This document shows, one piece after another, positions 13,176 to 25,683 of a stretch of 64,000 nt of DNA (its first letter is position 1; the number at the start of each line of letters is the position of its first letter). The DNA comes from Welwitschia mirabilis (lineage: Eukaryota; Gnetophyta; Gnetopsida; Welwitschiales). Under the pieces are notes generated by a model. The model saw nothing but the letters and a program-made list of their open reading frames with translations, searched no databases and was not told the DNA's origin. Position numbers and translations under genes: made by a program. The stretch spans positions 154,635,990-154,699,989 of the forward strand of contig JBOZIK010000001.1 of the NCBI GenBank assembly GCA_051453625.1. The letters run 5' to 3'.

Positions 13176-13742
13176 GTTGCCTAAGTTGAGTAGTTTGTTA
13201 AAGAATTTTGGAAGTGTTTTTTGCTTTTTATTTTTGCAATTGAATGTAATAATTTCTTTTCTTAATAAAGATTTTGATTATTATTTCAAATAAATTATTT
13301 TTTACTATTTTTACTTTATTATGGGTACATCTATTCTATTCAAGGAAATTCAAAATAAACAATTCAGCAAATTTTTAAGATCATATAAATTTATTTAAAA
13401 TTTTAAAGTCTTCTCTTAACTTAAATAAAATTTAATAATTATACTTACTAGTAAATTGAAAATAATCAAATAAACATTCCATCATAGATTAAAATATTTC
13501 TTTCTAGTTTCTTTTTTTTTATAATCTCTAGTTGTTGGTAACTAGCTATGTCTTAAATGATTCCTAGGCCATAACTGTTCCTTTACCTTTTATTTTTTTC
13601 ACAACTTAGATTAATCACAATGAGGATAATGTATTGCTAAAGCCCCTCTTAGGAATATTTGCCTAGGTACACTTGTGGTAGAACATTATGGTACTTTTAT
13701 CTTCTTTTTTTTCTTTTTTTAAATAATACTCAAAAGGTATTT

Positions 13743-13996
13743 TATTATGTAATAAAATGTGTCTCCTCAATCTTCTTAGTAAGGATAATGTACAATTTTT
13801 TGTTGAAGACTTATCTAGTNNNNNNNNNNNNNNNNNNNNNNNNNNNNNNNNNNNNNNNNNNNNNNNNNNNNNNNNNNNNNNNNNNNNNNNNNNNNNNNNN
13901 NNNNNNNNNNNNNNNNNNNTATTATGTAATAAAATGTGTCTCCTCAATCTTCTTAGTAAGGATAATGTACAATTTTTTGTTGAAGACTTATCTAGT
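13743..13996. repeat. Exact 77-bp duplication flanking a 100-N gap
   Basis: Bases 13743-13819 and 13920-13996 are identical around 100 N. The frames that cross here on both strands are artefacts. Confidence 0.9.
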
Positions 13997-14119
13997 CAAC
14001 TTGTTATTTTATAATTATTTTAGTCACCTTAAATAACTTGGTAAATTGATAGATTGAATAAACTTTAAATAAATAACATGTCCTTTATTATCTAATTCTA
14101 GAGCTTTATTTTAGAGGTA

Positions 14120-14760
14120 TATTGGAAGTATTATTTCCATATTATCAAGGTTTCCTAAATAATTAATCATGGATTTATGATCATAATACAACCTTACCCT
14201 TTACTCATTAACTTGGTAGGTTTCTTATTCATCAGAATCATATATTTCTATGGTTTTATTCAATAGAATTTTTATTATGGTATAGGGTCCTAGTTAATTT
14301 TGTTCATATTTTTGTCTTGAACAGAATTTATTAGGATCATAAATTAATACAAAATATTCTACATTAAAATTTATTTTTCTAATTCTGTTATCATGATATT
14401 TTTTAGTTTTTTCTTATGTAAGTTCTTTACGTAGAAGAGCTTNNNNNNNNNNNNNNNNNNNNNNNNNNNNNNNNNNNNNNNNNNNNNNNNNNNNNNNNNN
14501 NNNNNNNNNNNNNNNNNNNNNNNNNNNNNNNNNNNNNNNNNNAAAATTTATTTTTCTAATTCTGTTATCATGATATTTTTTAGTTTTTTCTTATGTAAGT
14601 TCTTTACGTAGAAGAGCTTATTTTCTATTTTCATCTAAAATATTCATGTGTTCTATCCATTCTTTTTTAGCTACATCTAAATTACATTTTTATTCTAAAT
14701 TTAATTGGTAAAATAGATCTTTTCCTATAGAATAATTTATATGGAGTAAATCTTGAGTAT
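14120..14760 (-). pseudogene. Ty3/gypsy integrase C-terminal fragment
   Basis: On the minus strand the sequence reads like the linker and C-terminal end of a plant Ty3/gypsy integrase. In order: a helical Lys/Glu stretch, KKYHDNRIRKINFNVE (the family has H-D-K-x-I with F-x-x-G-D), VLIYDPNKF, then N-x-LGPYTIIKI (the GPF/Y module), IEIYDSDE and ETYQVNE for the closing F-K-V-N-G block. Several Gln/Trp positions are stops. The frame is complicated by a gap at 14443-14542 with a duplicated 77-bp flank. Reverse transcriptase and the integrase core are not present upstream, so this is a truncated piece. Confidence 0.65.
14366..14619. repeat. Exact 77-bp duplication flanking a 100-N gap
   Basis: Bases 14366-14442 and 14543-14619 are identical around 100 N, inside the integrase fragment. 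The duplicate must be removed before that fragment is read. Confidence 0.9.
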
Positions 14761-14777
14761 TAATATAAGAAATAGAG

Positions 14778-14999
14778 GCTTTTAAGGTATTTATTTAAAT
14801 AAACACCTTAATTATAGGTAATTTTAAGGGATACATTTTAATAAATACCTTGAATGAAAAAAATTATGATCTTTTTAAGGTGTTTTCTAAAATAAATGCC
14901 TTAAAAGACTTATCAAATATTTTTAATGCATTTATAAATCAATTGCATTAAATGTTACTAATGTGTTAAGGCACTTAACCAAACAAACACCTTAAAAGC
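14778..14999. mobile_element. Palindromic MITE with about 25-bp terminal inverted repeats
   Basis: The left end GCTTTTAAGGTATTTATTT is matched in reverse complement by the right end AAACAAACACCTTAAAAGC, so the 222-bp unit has long imperfect terminal inverted repeats. Inside, the same TTAAGGT(G/A)TTT theme returns as further hairpins at about 14779-14811, 14822-14855 and 14875-14912. The terminal consensus TTAAGGTGTTTGTTTGG resembles ends of non-autonomous hAT-like plant MITEs. I could not settle a target duplication (AGAG on the left, TAGG on the right). No coding capacity. Confidence 0.6.
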
Positions 15000-16860
15000 T
15001 AGGTTTATTTTTAAAAAAAAGTCACTCATTATCAAAATAAAACTACCATTCATTTCTTCTGAAAACACAGTGTAGGCCATTACACAAAAGCACAGCATAG
15101 AGTAAGGGCATGATTTTAAGCAAAACCATAAGCAGGGTCTAAGTAATAAGCAAAAGAATATGCAGATGATAGCACCTAATAGGATATAGGTTCATAAGAA
15201 GAAAAAGCCTTCACAAGAACTGAGAAACTAGTGCATGGCCTCGTGATCTCCATGGGCAAAGCTTTTGAAAGATTCTGATAGTGAGCAGAAGGACGGATGA
15301 AAGGAATGAGATACAAGCATGAGAGATGTTGTCTTATTTTTTGGTGTTTGCTTGTGAATGTATGTCTTTAGGATCTACATCATAATAGGAGTCCTCTTAT
15401 GAGTTTGCCTAATAAGTTCACTTAAACATAGATCAAGCCTCGTCCTTATGCTTTTCCTGGGTAGGAACTTAAAATAGGGTTTTAAAAATTCACAACTCAT
15501 TTTCTAAACCCTATTCTTTCGATAGAATTAGTGATATTTCTTTATTGGATGATTATTGAGTTAGATCTGTGAAAGAATTATTCATAATTTCCCATGTGCT
15601 TCATGATTTCGCATACAATTTAGCCTTTTTCTACATTGGATCTTCTTCATCGAACATTTTGCAAAGTTTATACATGTAATTGTGGTGAGAATTTTTAGTT
15701 TTTTTTTTGTTTGTTTTGATAGTGTTTTCCCTATTTCTTCATATTCCATATTCAACATCATTCTAGTTTGAGTTCAATACATGCAAAAATAGAAGTCTGT
15801 AAGCACTTGAAATGTGTTCTTTTAATATATAACTATTGGTATTGAAAATGAATCTAGAGTTTTGGGTATCGTTCTCTTAAATTTCACTAGATGTTCCATG
15901 CAAACACATAAAATTTAACTTATTTTTTCTATCTAGAATACATCATCATCCAACTTATTCTAAAAAACATGTAATATAAATGGATTCATATCTTGGGAGA
16001 AAGTTCTAATGAGTATCTATACTTTTAATTATGTTTGTATGTATTCTTATTTTGAACCCTTAAAATACAATATTTTATTTTCCTCTGAACATATTGCAAT
16101 TATTCAAACTAATCAAAAGTCAAAACCATTCGCTTTCTATGAATATGAATAACATCATTATCCCTTGTAAGAATCCTTATCAATTTCATATCATGAGAAT
16201 GATGTGTAATGGCTCTTTATATACTGTTAATTATGTTTGTATGCATTCTCAAATTTGGTTTCTTGAGAGATTAAAATTGTGAAATTTTAATTCTATTATT
16301 TAATTTTAAAAGTAATTGCTTTTTATAACTGCACAATTATTAGTGCATATGCTAAATGCTAATGGAAAATTTATTCTAAGTACTACTATGTTCACACATA
16401 AAGTATAAGGAAAAAATACATCATTATTTCAGCTTCAATGTAGTGCCTTTTCTTCTAAACCTAAACTGTTAGATGACTTTTCTAAATGCCCTTTAATTTT
16501 AAGACTTTATATTCTCTTGTTCAGTGTTCTTTTAAGAACCAAAATTATGACAAATTTATCCAAAGGGTTTTATGTTTTATAATTATTCAGCTTTAACTAA
16601 CATAGGCTATTGAACTTGACTAGTGAGAAATAATGGTATAATTTTAGTTCATTTGATACATAATTAACCTATTTAGGATAAACTTTTATATGTCTATTCC
16701 TTTAAAAGTTATTTAAATAGAAATAATATATTGAACCTGTTTAGGACAAACTCCTAGAGAAAGAATTATCAAATTTTGTAATTACTAATTCTTACTTTTT
16801 TGTAGTCGACCATCTAAAAGAATTATCAAATTGTGTAATTACTAATTCATAGTAACTAAG
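15000..16860. other. Non-coding region with two short direct duplications
   Basis: No gene recognised. 15050-15480 is less T/A-biased than its surroundings and has fewer homopolymers, so it may be a younger or host-derived piece. Two repeats: about 80 bp at 15958-16035 matches 16172-16255 loosely, sharing TTAATTATGTTTGTATG; and a 33-bp unit at 16759-16791 recurs at 16817-16849 with one mismatch or so. Confidence 0.4.
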
Positions 16861-17139
16861 GTAGCTACCACAAGTGGTACTATGAATACTTCATCCATTG
16901 TATCATCAACCTTAGGAATGACTAGTACTATAGTTCATACCATTAGTAAAGCAAGTCGAAATGCTCCTTCATCTTCTAGTTCAATTAGTACATTGTGAAC
17001 TCCAACACTAACAATGTCCACTATTGTGGCTATAGTACACTAGATACAAATATAATCATTTATTTTTTTAATAATATACTTGAACATAATTTGTCCTTCT
17101 TACAATAGAAACTCTTTGCCTTCAATGCTTTCTTCTTTT

Positions 17140-18130
17140 CCTCCAATGCTATTTTAATGCATCATTCTATTCATCTATAATCCTCCTAAGGGATGAATCA
17201 CCATTAATTATGGCATATCCTTCCTTAGTTTTTTCTTCTTATCTTAGTTTGTTCTAGAAATGTATCAAGAATTTCAAATGACCAATGGATTTGAGGTAGC
17301 TCAAATATCATTAGTCACTATCATTATGAATTTCTTTAGCATCTTTTTCCTACATAGTTAGAGCTGACTCAAATGAATTGAGCATAATGTAAAGGATGGA
17401 ACTAATGGTATTATTGATAAGTTTTGAACTTATTATAGGAAAATAAGTAGACAATGATAGTAATCAAAGTAATGGATATCATTTCTATGTTCCAAAATTA
17501 TAGGAAATCTAATTAAGAAAACATTTCTGCATTAATAAGTTGTGATTTACAGAATCATAGTCCTCGAGTAAACATGCCCTCTATACATCTTTTCTATGAT
17601 CTTGTACAATAGATGAAGGATGCATAGAAATGATAATGGTAATGACAATGCCCAAAAAAACCAAAGAATAAAAAAAATGGTATTAGATGAGCTTCTCTTC
17701 TAATAGTCATGTTATAGAGATTTTAAATGTGAATGTCACATTTTGCTAAGTCTAAAAAGATTGTTAGCTAGATTTTAAAATCATGTGCCTTCCACAATTA
17801 GACCACATGGAATTTTTACATATGCCTCATATGTACAAAGTAGACCTTCCTATTGTATTTACTTTTGCTAACTAGTAATCTGAGTAAGTAGTCTATAATC
17901 TCTTAAGGATGAGAGGCTTAACAATACCTCACTCTAAAGATTTCCAGATCTCAACTGAATAGATGCTTAATACTAGTATCATTAGTAAAGTGACAAAGAT
18001 TTTGTGATCTAGATTTCTTCATTTTCAAAGCTAAATATGGTTTGTGATGGTGCCATTTAGACTAAAAGAGTGAAAAAATTCTAAAAGAAAATACCTACTA
18101 CTTCATGGGGTTCGATTTACCTTTAGAGCC
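17140..18130 (+). pseudogene. Probable Ty3/gypsy gag-pol fragments
   Basis: Three weak signals in order on the plus strand. Near 17235-17300 there is a gag-like helix (MYQEFQMTNGFEVAQ). At about 17845-17890 IVFTFAN, two stops and SE resembles the R-V-F-T-L-T-x-Q-Q-A-E linker that follows the zinc knuckle in plant gypsy gag. At 18035-18065 FVMVPFRLKE resembles FLVMPFGLTNAP of the reverse transcriptase. The spacing from gag to polymerase is too short, so the protease and most of the polymerase would have been deleted. Each match alone is poor. Confidence 0.32.
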
Positions 18131-19700
18131 ATTAGGTTGATAGTTTTCATTTAATATGAGAATTTAGTTTTATCAATTAGTTTTAATGCTTAAAAATCTC
18201 TATGTATCTTAACCTTAACATTTGTAAATCTTATTTTACAAGAGGCTTTGATGTGAAAAGCATGTAGGAATTTTAGGAATCGAGAAATCTTATTGACCAT
18301 TGAAGTTTACAATCTTAGTAAACTTCAAAGTTGGATCGTGTACATAACAAGTGTGATTAGTCACTTTATTATCCTTATCATTAGCTTTTAATAAGCTTCA
18401 ATAACTAGACTGTGCATGGTAATGAATTACTAGTAATGAGCAGGGTGTAAGCTAAAGAGAATTTTAATAACAACTAAAACTTATGAAGAAAAATGTTTGG
18501 TTCAACTAGCTAAAACTTGCATTCTGCAAGTGTTACTTTCACTCTATTGCTTAAAGAAATATTAAGGAATTCAAGTTAATCATTACCTTTAACTAGTGTT
18601 TTCATAAATGTTAGATGTAATTTAGATAGAGTTTTTCTTATGAACCTTACCCATTAGATTTTAGAGGCAGTGTTTCTCCTCAAATTTGATTACTATAGAA
18701 AACAATAACTCTCTAACTCAGAAAATAACAATAGAAACTCTTTGATATATGTGATTTATAGCCTTTGTAGAAAAAGCTAAAGCTATGTTAGGAGATTTAT
18801 TTAATAGAATAGACTAACTATCAAGACCCTACCTCATTAATCCTCAAAATCATCCAACAATAGAATATTACTGATCAATTAGTAGCATTTGCAAAAAAAA
18901 CTTTATTTACGACAATCCAACATCAACAACAATGAGACAGCATCTAAACCTAGAGAGGTTAAGTAAAGTCCATTTTAATAAGCAAAATTTTCATAAATAT
19001 TTCTATGTATCTAAAGGAACCATCTAGGATGAACATAAATTAGTAAGTTAAGAATCAATTAGTAATGCCCCAAAAAATAGAAACATTAGTAAGAGAGAAG
19101 AAATCTTTTATATGAAGATGTGTATCCTTATTCTTTCTTGTATTTTAGTATTCATGTCTTTACACAAATAAATAACCTTACATTTGAACTTGTTATTATC
19201 TAGTCTTGTAGGTTATTACATTAAAAATATATTATTAACTTAAAAATATTACTAATAAAACTTTGTAAATTAGAGATCTTAAAAACTAGGAAATAGATAA
19301 TAGTCTTTGATAATCTCAATAGCATTAAAATAGACTAAATTAGAACTTCATATTGGTTTCCACATTAATCTTTAACATTTTTTCTTAATGTAGAAATGTT
19401 TAACACCTCATGTATTTCTTAAATATACAAATTTCTTCAAAGGTATAGGTGTTGTAAATAGGTTAGCAAGTTGCTAGATTGTGTTGCAATAAACCATCTT
19501 AATGTAATTGTGGACTGGTTATTATAATGGATGATTTTTGACTCCACTTGTTTTTGCTTCATGTCTTCCAAAAATCTTTTACAACTAAATTGTTTGACAA
19601 GCTATTGATGTTATGGCCATATATTTATTAGATACTAATTTATTCCTATATATCTAATAGTACATTTTCTTTATTGAGATGCAAAGAAGGATGCATTTAT
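18131..19700. other. No gene seen
   Basis: AT-rich, full of stops on both strands. I see no family resemblance, no array and no clear terminal repeat. The left end of the CACTA element that begins to code at about 19.7 kb should lie here, but I could not find a CACTA terminus. Confidence 0.4.
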
Positions 19701-19701
19701 C

Positions 19702-22062
19702 ATGTTCATTTATGATAATTTACTTAGTGCTAATACTATTATAGGAATACATCTAATGGCATCATTATATCCATTATCATCATCTGATAAATTCATTTAT
19801 GCAAGAAACAAGAGTTGGATGTTTATGAATAGGTATTACATATCCCTTACATTTAAAGCTATTTCTATAAATTCACAAATATTATGTACTTATTTGTCTA
19901 ATATTAATATGTGTAGGACATGTAAGGAGTATGAGAATGATGTAAAGAAGTTTATAGATTTTGCAATTAAAAATTCCTTTAGTCCTCAAGGCATACTTTA
20001 TCCATGTGTGAAATGCTGCAACACTTGTTATTGACAATCAAATATTATTTTTGAGCACCATTTATGCAAAGGCATGGATCTTAAATACATAAAGTGTATT
20101 ATGCATAGGAAAGCATCAGAAGAACACAATGATAAATGTAGTGGAAAAAATATAATATAAGATGATCTTGTTTCCATGGTAAAAGAAACCTTTATGTTCT
20201 TTAATGATGGGGAGCAATCAAATAAAGGAAAAAACATCATGGATTTCTTAAATTCTAACAACTTCAGTGGTGATGTAAAAAATGAAAAATATGATAGGTT
20301 AATAAAAGAATGTAAGAAGCCATTGTACCCTGGTTGCATAAAATATATAAATTTTTCTATGATTATCAAATTGCTTACCATCAAAGTAATAGGTGGATGG
20401 TGAAATTCAACATTTTCAATGTTGCTTGATCTCTTACATGATTATTTTCCAAAAGGTCATACAATTTCAAGTTCTTATGATCAATTAAAAAGGACATTTA
20501 GTCCCTAAGTATGAAACATAATAAAATACATGCATGCTCTAATGATTGTGTATTATATTAGAAGGATCATGAGAATAAAAATGAATGTCCTTAGTGTGGT
20601 GCATCTAAATGAAAATCCAAGAGAGGTCCCAAGGATAGTGAACCAGACAAAAGATTACTTACCTAAGTATTATAATACTTTCCATTAATTTCAAGGCTAC
20701 AAAGGCTTTATGCATCATCCACAATAGTGGAACATATGATATGGTATTTAAAAAGGCAGATAGACTATGGAAAAATGTGACATCCAATAGATTCTATTTT
20801 ATAAAAGTATTGATGAATTATACAATGAATTTAAGATCAAACCCAAACATGTAAGACTCGATATTGAAACAAATTAATTTAATCCTTTTGGAATGCTTTT
20901 CACTTCTTATAGTTGTTGACTAGTTATGACTATTATATATAACTTACCATCTAGCTATGCATGAAAAGGTCATATGTGATACTTTCTTTACTCATATCAT
21001 GGCCTAAGCAACTAGGAAACAATATTGATGTGTACCTTTAACCTATTTTTAAAAAATTTGAGCTACTATGGTATGAGGGAGCAAAAACACTTAATACACT
21101 AAAGAAAAAGTTCTTTACCATGAAATAAATGCTACTTTAGATGATAAATGATTTTCCATCATATGAAAACATCTTAAGAGGGAGCATAAAGGAGAGATTA
21201 AAATGTCCCATATGTGCTTATAAGACCAATTCTTTATGGTTTTCTCATAGTAGGAAATATTGGTACTAAGGGCATAGAAGATTCCTTGATAAGAATCCTA
21301 GGTATAGATGAATGAAGAGACCTTTCAATGGTATAGTAGAATAAGAAGAACAATCCATGCCATTAAGTAGTGAAGAGATTCTTTTTCATCTTGACAACAT
21401 GGATTTTACTTGGGAAAAGTACATTTCTAAACATCAAAAAAATAGGACAAGAATGCGAAAGCATGGAAAGCAAGAAAACCAGTTAAAGTTCATTCTAGCT
21501 AGTAAATTTAAAAGGTCACATAGCAAATGCAAGAAAGTCATTTTGGGTGGGGAAGAGCATAGCAACAGATGAAAAAAGAGATTAATACTATTTAATTATC
21601 CATATTGAAAGGTAATAAAAGTTTATAAAATAGTTTAATAATAATTTATTTTTCTTTCTTATGATTTCATTTCATACCTTTTTCATTTCTAACATGTATA
21701 TAGGAACATGATGTTTGACACAATTTGAATGTTATGCATATTGAAAAAAATGTTGTGGAAGATTGCTAAGCACTATTCGCAATATAAGAGGAAAATCAAA
21801 GGATAAGCTTGAAGCATGACTTGATCTAAAAGAACTAGGTATCAGAGATGGACTTTCATCCATTACGTTGATTGATGGTAAAAAGACATCCCTTTCACCT
21901 ACTAGTTTTGTGATGTTAGTACAAGAAAATAATTCTTTTCTCAAGATGTTATAAGAGTTAAAACTTCCATATGGGTATGCATCAAATATTCATAGGTGTA
22001 TCCTGCAAAAAGAATATAGACTTTCTGGGCTTAAGAGTCATGACTACCATGTCCTTTTAGAA
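19702..22062 (+). pseudogene. CACTA (En/Spm) TNP2-like transposase, copy 1, N-terminal to middle
   Basis: Transposase gene of a CACTA DNA transposon. The first 110 codons carry the transposase-associated domain: KSWMFMNRYY, then KKFIDFAIKN and ILYPCVKCCN, matching W-M, a FI-FA helix and the C-P-C-x-x-C block. Further on are FNPFGMLFTSYSC with NLPSSY (about 20880-20960), CPICAYKTNSLWF and GHRRFLDKNPR (21205-21302), LNVMHIEKNV (21725-21757; the family has L-D-V-M-H, so GAT became AAT), and then LDLKELGIR and YASNIHRCILQKEYRLSGLK in a shifted frame. Many stops and at least one frameshift. It is cut by a 100-N gap at 22063 before the C-terminus. Confidence 0.85.
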
Positions 22063-22162
22063 NNNNNNNNNNNNNNNNNNNNNNNNNNNNNNNNNNNNNN
22101 NNNNNNNNNNNNNNNNNNNNNNNNNNNNNNNNNNNNNNNNNNNNNNNNNNNNNNNNNNNNNN

Positions 22163-22631
22163 TAGTGTGTTGTATTTTGCATCTTAATTATAATTAACAG
22201 GATTGAATTTGAACGTGAACTATTGCACAAATACACAACGCAACATACACTAATGATGCATTATACATAAATAAAATAGAGTAGGAGCAATATAAATAAT
22301 AAGATATGAAGGAGGATGAATAATAAAAAGAAGAAAACATTAAAGAGGAAACTGAACCATTCGCTCCTTTCCCTATTACCCAAATTATATCACCCCCTTA
22401 AATTATGGTATAAATGATTACCATTTAATTTTAAATCCCTTAGGGTATTCTAGCCTTGAATCTATTTCTAATTAGAATTGGGAACATGGGATGATAAAAT
22501 TAGATGCTAATGTTCGAGGGTTTGGATACAAAAGGGACTTATATCATGCTTGGAAATTTACCTATTGAGCTTTATTGTAAGTCTTCCTTTTTTGAGTTAA
22601 TATAATCTATTTACCATTTCTAAAAAAAAAT
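22163..22631 (+). mobile_element. Possible LINE 3' end with poly(A)
   Basis: Between two pieces of TNP2 there is about 470 bp unrelated to the transposase. It ends with a T-rich stretch, ATTTACCATTTC and an A9 run (about 22621-22630). A terminal 'tttaccattt' before a short A-tract is a common look for plant L1 3' ends. Directly after it the sequence is again TNP2, matching copy 1 from about 21510. I see no coding similarity in the body, and the left boundary is lost in the gap at 22063-22162. Confidence 0.38.
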
Positions 22632-22634
22632 AAA

Positions 22635-24637
22635 GGTCATAAAACAAATGCAAGAAAGTTGACTTATGCATTCTAAGGGAAGAACATAGTAGTAGATGAA
22701 AAAAGAGGTTAATACTATTTACTGTTCCATATTGGAAGGTAACAAAAGTTTATAAAATAGTTTAATAATAAATTCTTTTTTGTTTTTTCTAGTTTTATTT
22801 AATACCTTTTTCATCCCTAACATGTACATAAGAACATGATATTTGACACAATTTGGATGTTATGTATATTGGAAAAAAATCTATGATAGCTTACTAAGAA
22901 CTATCTTGAATATTAAAGGAAAATCAAAAGACAAGTTTGAAGCATGACTTGATCTAAAAGAGCTAGGTATTAGAGATAAACTTTTACCCATTACTATGGG
23001 TGATGGTAAAAAGTTATTCCTTTCATCTGCTAGTTTTGTGATGCTAGTACAAGAAAAGAATTCTTTTTTCAATATGTTATCAAAGTTAAAATTTCTAGAT
23101 TGGTATGCATCAAATATTCTTAGGTATATCCTAAAAAAAGAACATAGAATTTCTGGGCTTAAGAGTTATGACTACCATGTCCTTTTACAACTCAGTCTTC
23201 TCATTACTTTATGTAACTTAATTCCATATAAGGTGCATCCATCAATAATTGTGTCTATTCTTTAAGAAGCTTTCTCATAAGAAAGTTAATATAAAACTTT
23301 TCGGAGAACTAAAATTAAGAATTGCTATCATACTTTATGATCTTGAAGAATATTTCCTCTAGCTTTATTTGATATCATGATGCATTTACCTATCCATTTG
23401 ATAGGGGAGGTTAGGTTTTTTGGGCCTATGCAATATCAATGGATGTATCCTATAAAAAGATAAAAAGCATACCTTTTTTTTTCCATAAATGTATCTTGTT
23501 AATAATTATAAAATAATTGTAAAGTTTTAACATGTTTACCATTTATATTCTTGAAAGTTTTAAAGGGTATGTCAAAAACAAGAATAAACTAGACAGATGC
23601 ATTTCAGAAGATTTTCTTACAGAGGAAGCATTAAGTTTTTGAATTAAGTACATGACAAATATCAATACATTTGAAAATCGATTACAGTACAATGAAGTTA
23701 TTGATAATGACTCTAATGAATCATCTATACATCCAGAAGGAAGATCACTAGATGCTGCAAGAAGGATATTAAGTAGCATAGAAATTGAATAGGCACATAG
23801 ATATGTGTTGTTTAATACCCCATGCATTGAATCATATGTGAGGTAAGTTAATTAGAATTTTATTATTTTATTATTATTGGATACATTCTTAATTATATAT
23901 GTGTACAATCAACACCTACAAGAAATTCATAAAGGCTTTTTCAGAATAACAAGGTCTTCACAACTTCCAATTCATAGAGACTGCTTTACTACTTGGTTTG
24001 AAGAACATTTAGTGTATAATACATTCTATAAAAAGTTATTAATGGCCATGCAATTATGATGTTTGAAATATGTATCCATATACAATTTTTGATGTTTTAA
24101 ATTTACAAGTTAAGAGAAAATGTCATGCTTAATGAAGAATAATTAAAAAAATTAAAATGGTTGTTACATCCTCCAAGTATACATGCACAAAGGTATAAGA
24201 AATACCTAATCAATGGGTATAGGTTTCATGTAAAGAAGAGAGATGTAGAGTTAACATGTTAAAATAATGAAGTTTTCGTAATTGCAAATACTTCATGTGT
24301 ACCGAGTGCAAAGGATAACAATCCTATAAGTACTAATGTAAAATGTTATAGTATCTTAAAAGACATAGTCGTATTAGATTATAATTTCATATTCAATGTT
24401 GTGGTATTTAAATGTAAAGGGTTTGATGTTATTTAATAAGCTAACATTAAGAAGGATGAGTAGGGTTTCACACTTGTTAACACAAGTAAATATGTTAGGG
24501 ATGATCATGTATAAGATGAATCATTCATATTAGCTAGTCAGGCATCATAGGTTTTCTACATAAGGGACATTGAGGATCTTTCATGTAGTATTGTAGCATT
24601 ATTTAATCTAAGACATATTTACAATGAGAATTAAAAT
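22635..24637 (+). pseudogene. CACTA TNP2-like transposase, copy 2, middle to C-terminus
   Basis: Overlaps copy 1: 22635-23190 corresponds to about 21510-22060. It keeps LDVM (22853 onward) where copy 1 has lost the Asp, but has MYIGKN for MHIEKN. It continues with LDLKELGIR, YASNILRYILKKEHRISGLK, FQYQWMYPIKR-like sequence at about 23430, FKGYVKNKNK and FLTEEALSF (23560-23640), and ends in the C-terminal half: HRDCFTTWFEEH, INGYRFHVKKRD, NTSCVPSAKD, LDYNFIFNVVVFKCKGFD, and ESFILASQAS-x-VFYIRDIEDLSC. A probable intron starts with GTAAGT at 23843 after SYVR; the frame resumes near 23906 with HLQEIHKG. A gap cuts it at 24638. Confidence 0.85.
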
Positions 24638-24737
24638 NNNNNNNNNNNNNNNNNNNNNNNNNNNNNNNNNNNNNNNNNNNNNNNNNNNNNNNNNNNNNNN
24701 NNNNNNNNNNNNNNNNNNNNNNNNNNNNNNNNNNNNN

Positions 24738-25683
24738 TTTTATTTTTATTGTATACATTCTTAATTATATATGTGTACAATCAACACCTACAAGAAATTC
24801 ATAGAGGCTTTTTTAAGAATGACAAAGTCTTTACAGTTTCCAATGCATATAGACTACTTTACTACTTGGTTTGAAGAACATGTAGTGTATAATACGTTCT
24901 ATAAAAAGTTATTAATGGACATGCAATTATGATGTTTGAAATATGTATCCATATACAATTTTTGATGTTTTATATTTACAAGTCAAGAGAAAATGTCATG
25001 CTTAATGAAGAATAATAAAATGAATTAAAATGGTTATTACATCCTCTAAGTAGACATGCACAAAGGTATAAGGAATACCTAATCAATGGGTATAGGTTTC
25101 ATGTAAAGAAGAGAGATGTAAAGTTAACATGTTAAAATAATGAAGTTTTTGTATTTGCAAATACTTCATGTGTACCGAGTGCAAAGGATAACAATCCTAT
25201 AAGTACTAATGTAAAATATTATAGTATCTTAAAAGACATAGTCATATTAGACTATAATTTCATATTTAATGTTGTGGTATTTAAATGTAAATGGTTTGAT
25301 GATATTTAACAAGCTAACATCAAGAAGGATGAGTATGGTTTCACGCTTGTTAACACAAGTAAATATGTTAGGGATGATTATGTATAAGATGAACCATTCA
25401 TATTAGCTAGTTAGGCATCATAGGTTTTGTACATAAGGGACATTGAGGATCATTCATGTAGTATTGTAGCATTATTTAATATAAGACATATTTACAATGA
25501 GAATGAAAATGAAGAATTTTTCAAAGCGAAAGATGATAGGGAAGATAATTTAACATTCTTACAACCTCGTTACCTCCTTGATAAGGAGAATGATACTGAA
25601 GATAAAAACATGAAGTGGATTCAAACAAATTTAGATGACACCATTGTTGATTATTTGAACTTACAAGCTCTAGATTGTTTATA
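24738..25683 (+). pseudogene. CACTA TNP2-like transposase, copy 3, C-terminal part
   Basis: Begins at the point equivalent to about 23860 in copy 2 and runs to a natural end. It repeats HLQEIHRG, TTWFEEHVVYN, INGYRFHVKKRD, DEYGFTLVNTSKYVRD and the FILAS-VFYIRD block with roughly 90% identity by eye, then adds a tail missing from copy 2: FLQPRYLLDKEND, KWIQTNLDD and LNLQALDC before TAG. The uninterrupted 85 codons at 25427-25683 are the best preserved part. The step back across the 100-N gap suggests two alleles or paralogous copies strung together. Confidence 0.83.

Noticed and set aside
13659-14036. Overlapping frames on both strands around the gap at 13820
   Set aside because: Same duplication artefact; no family resemblance.
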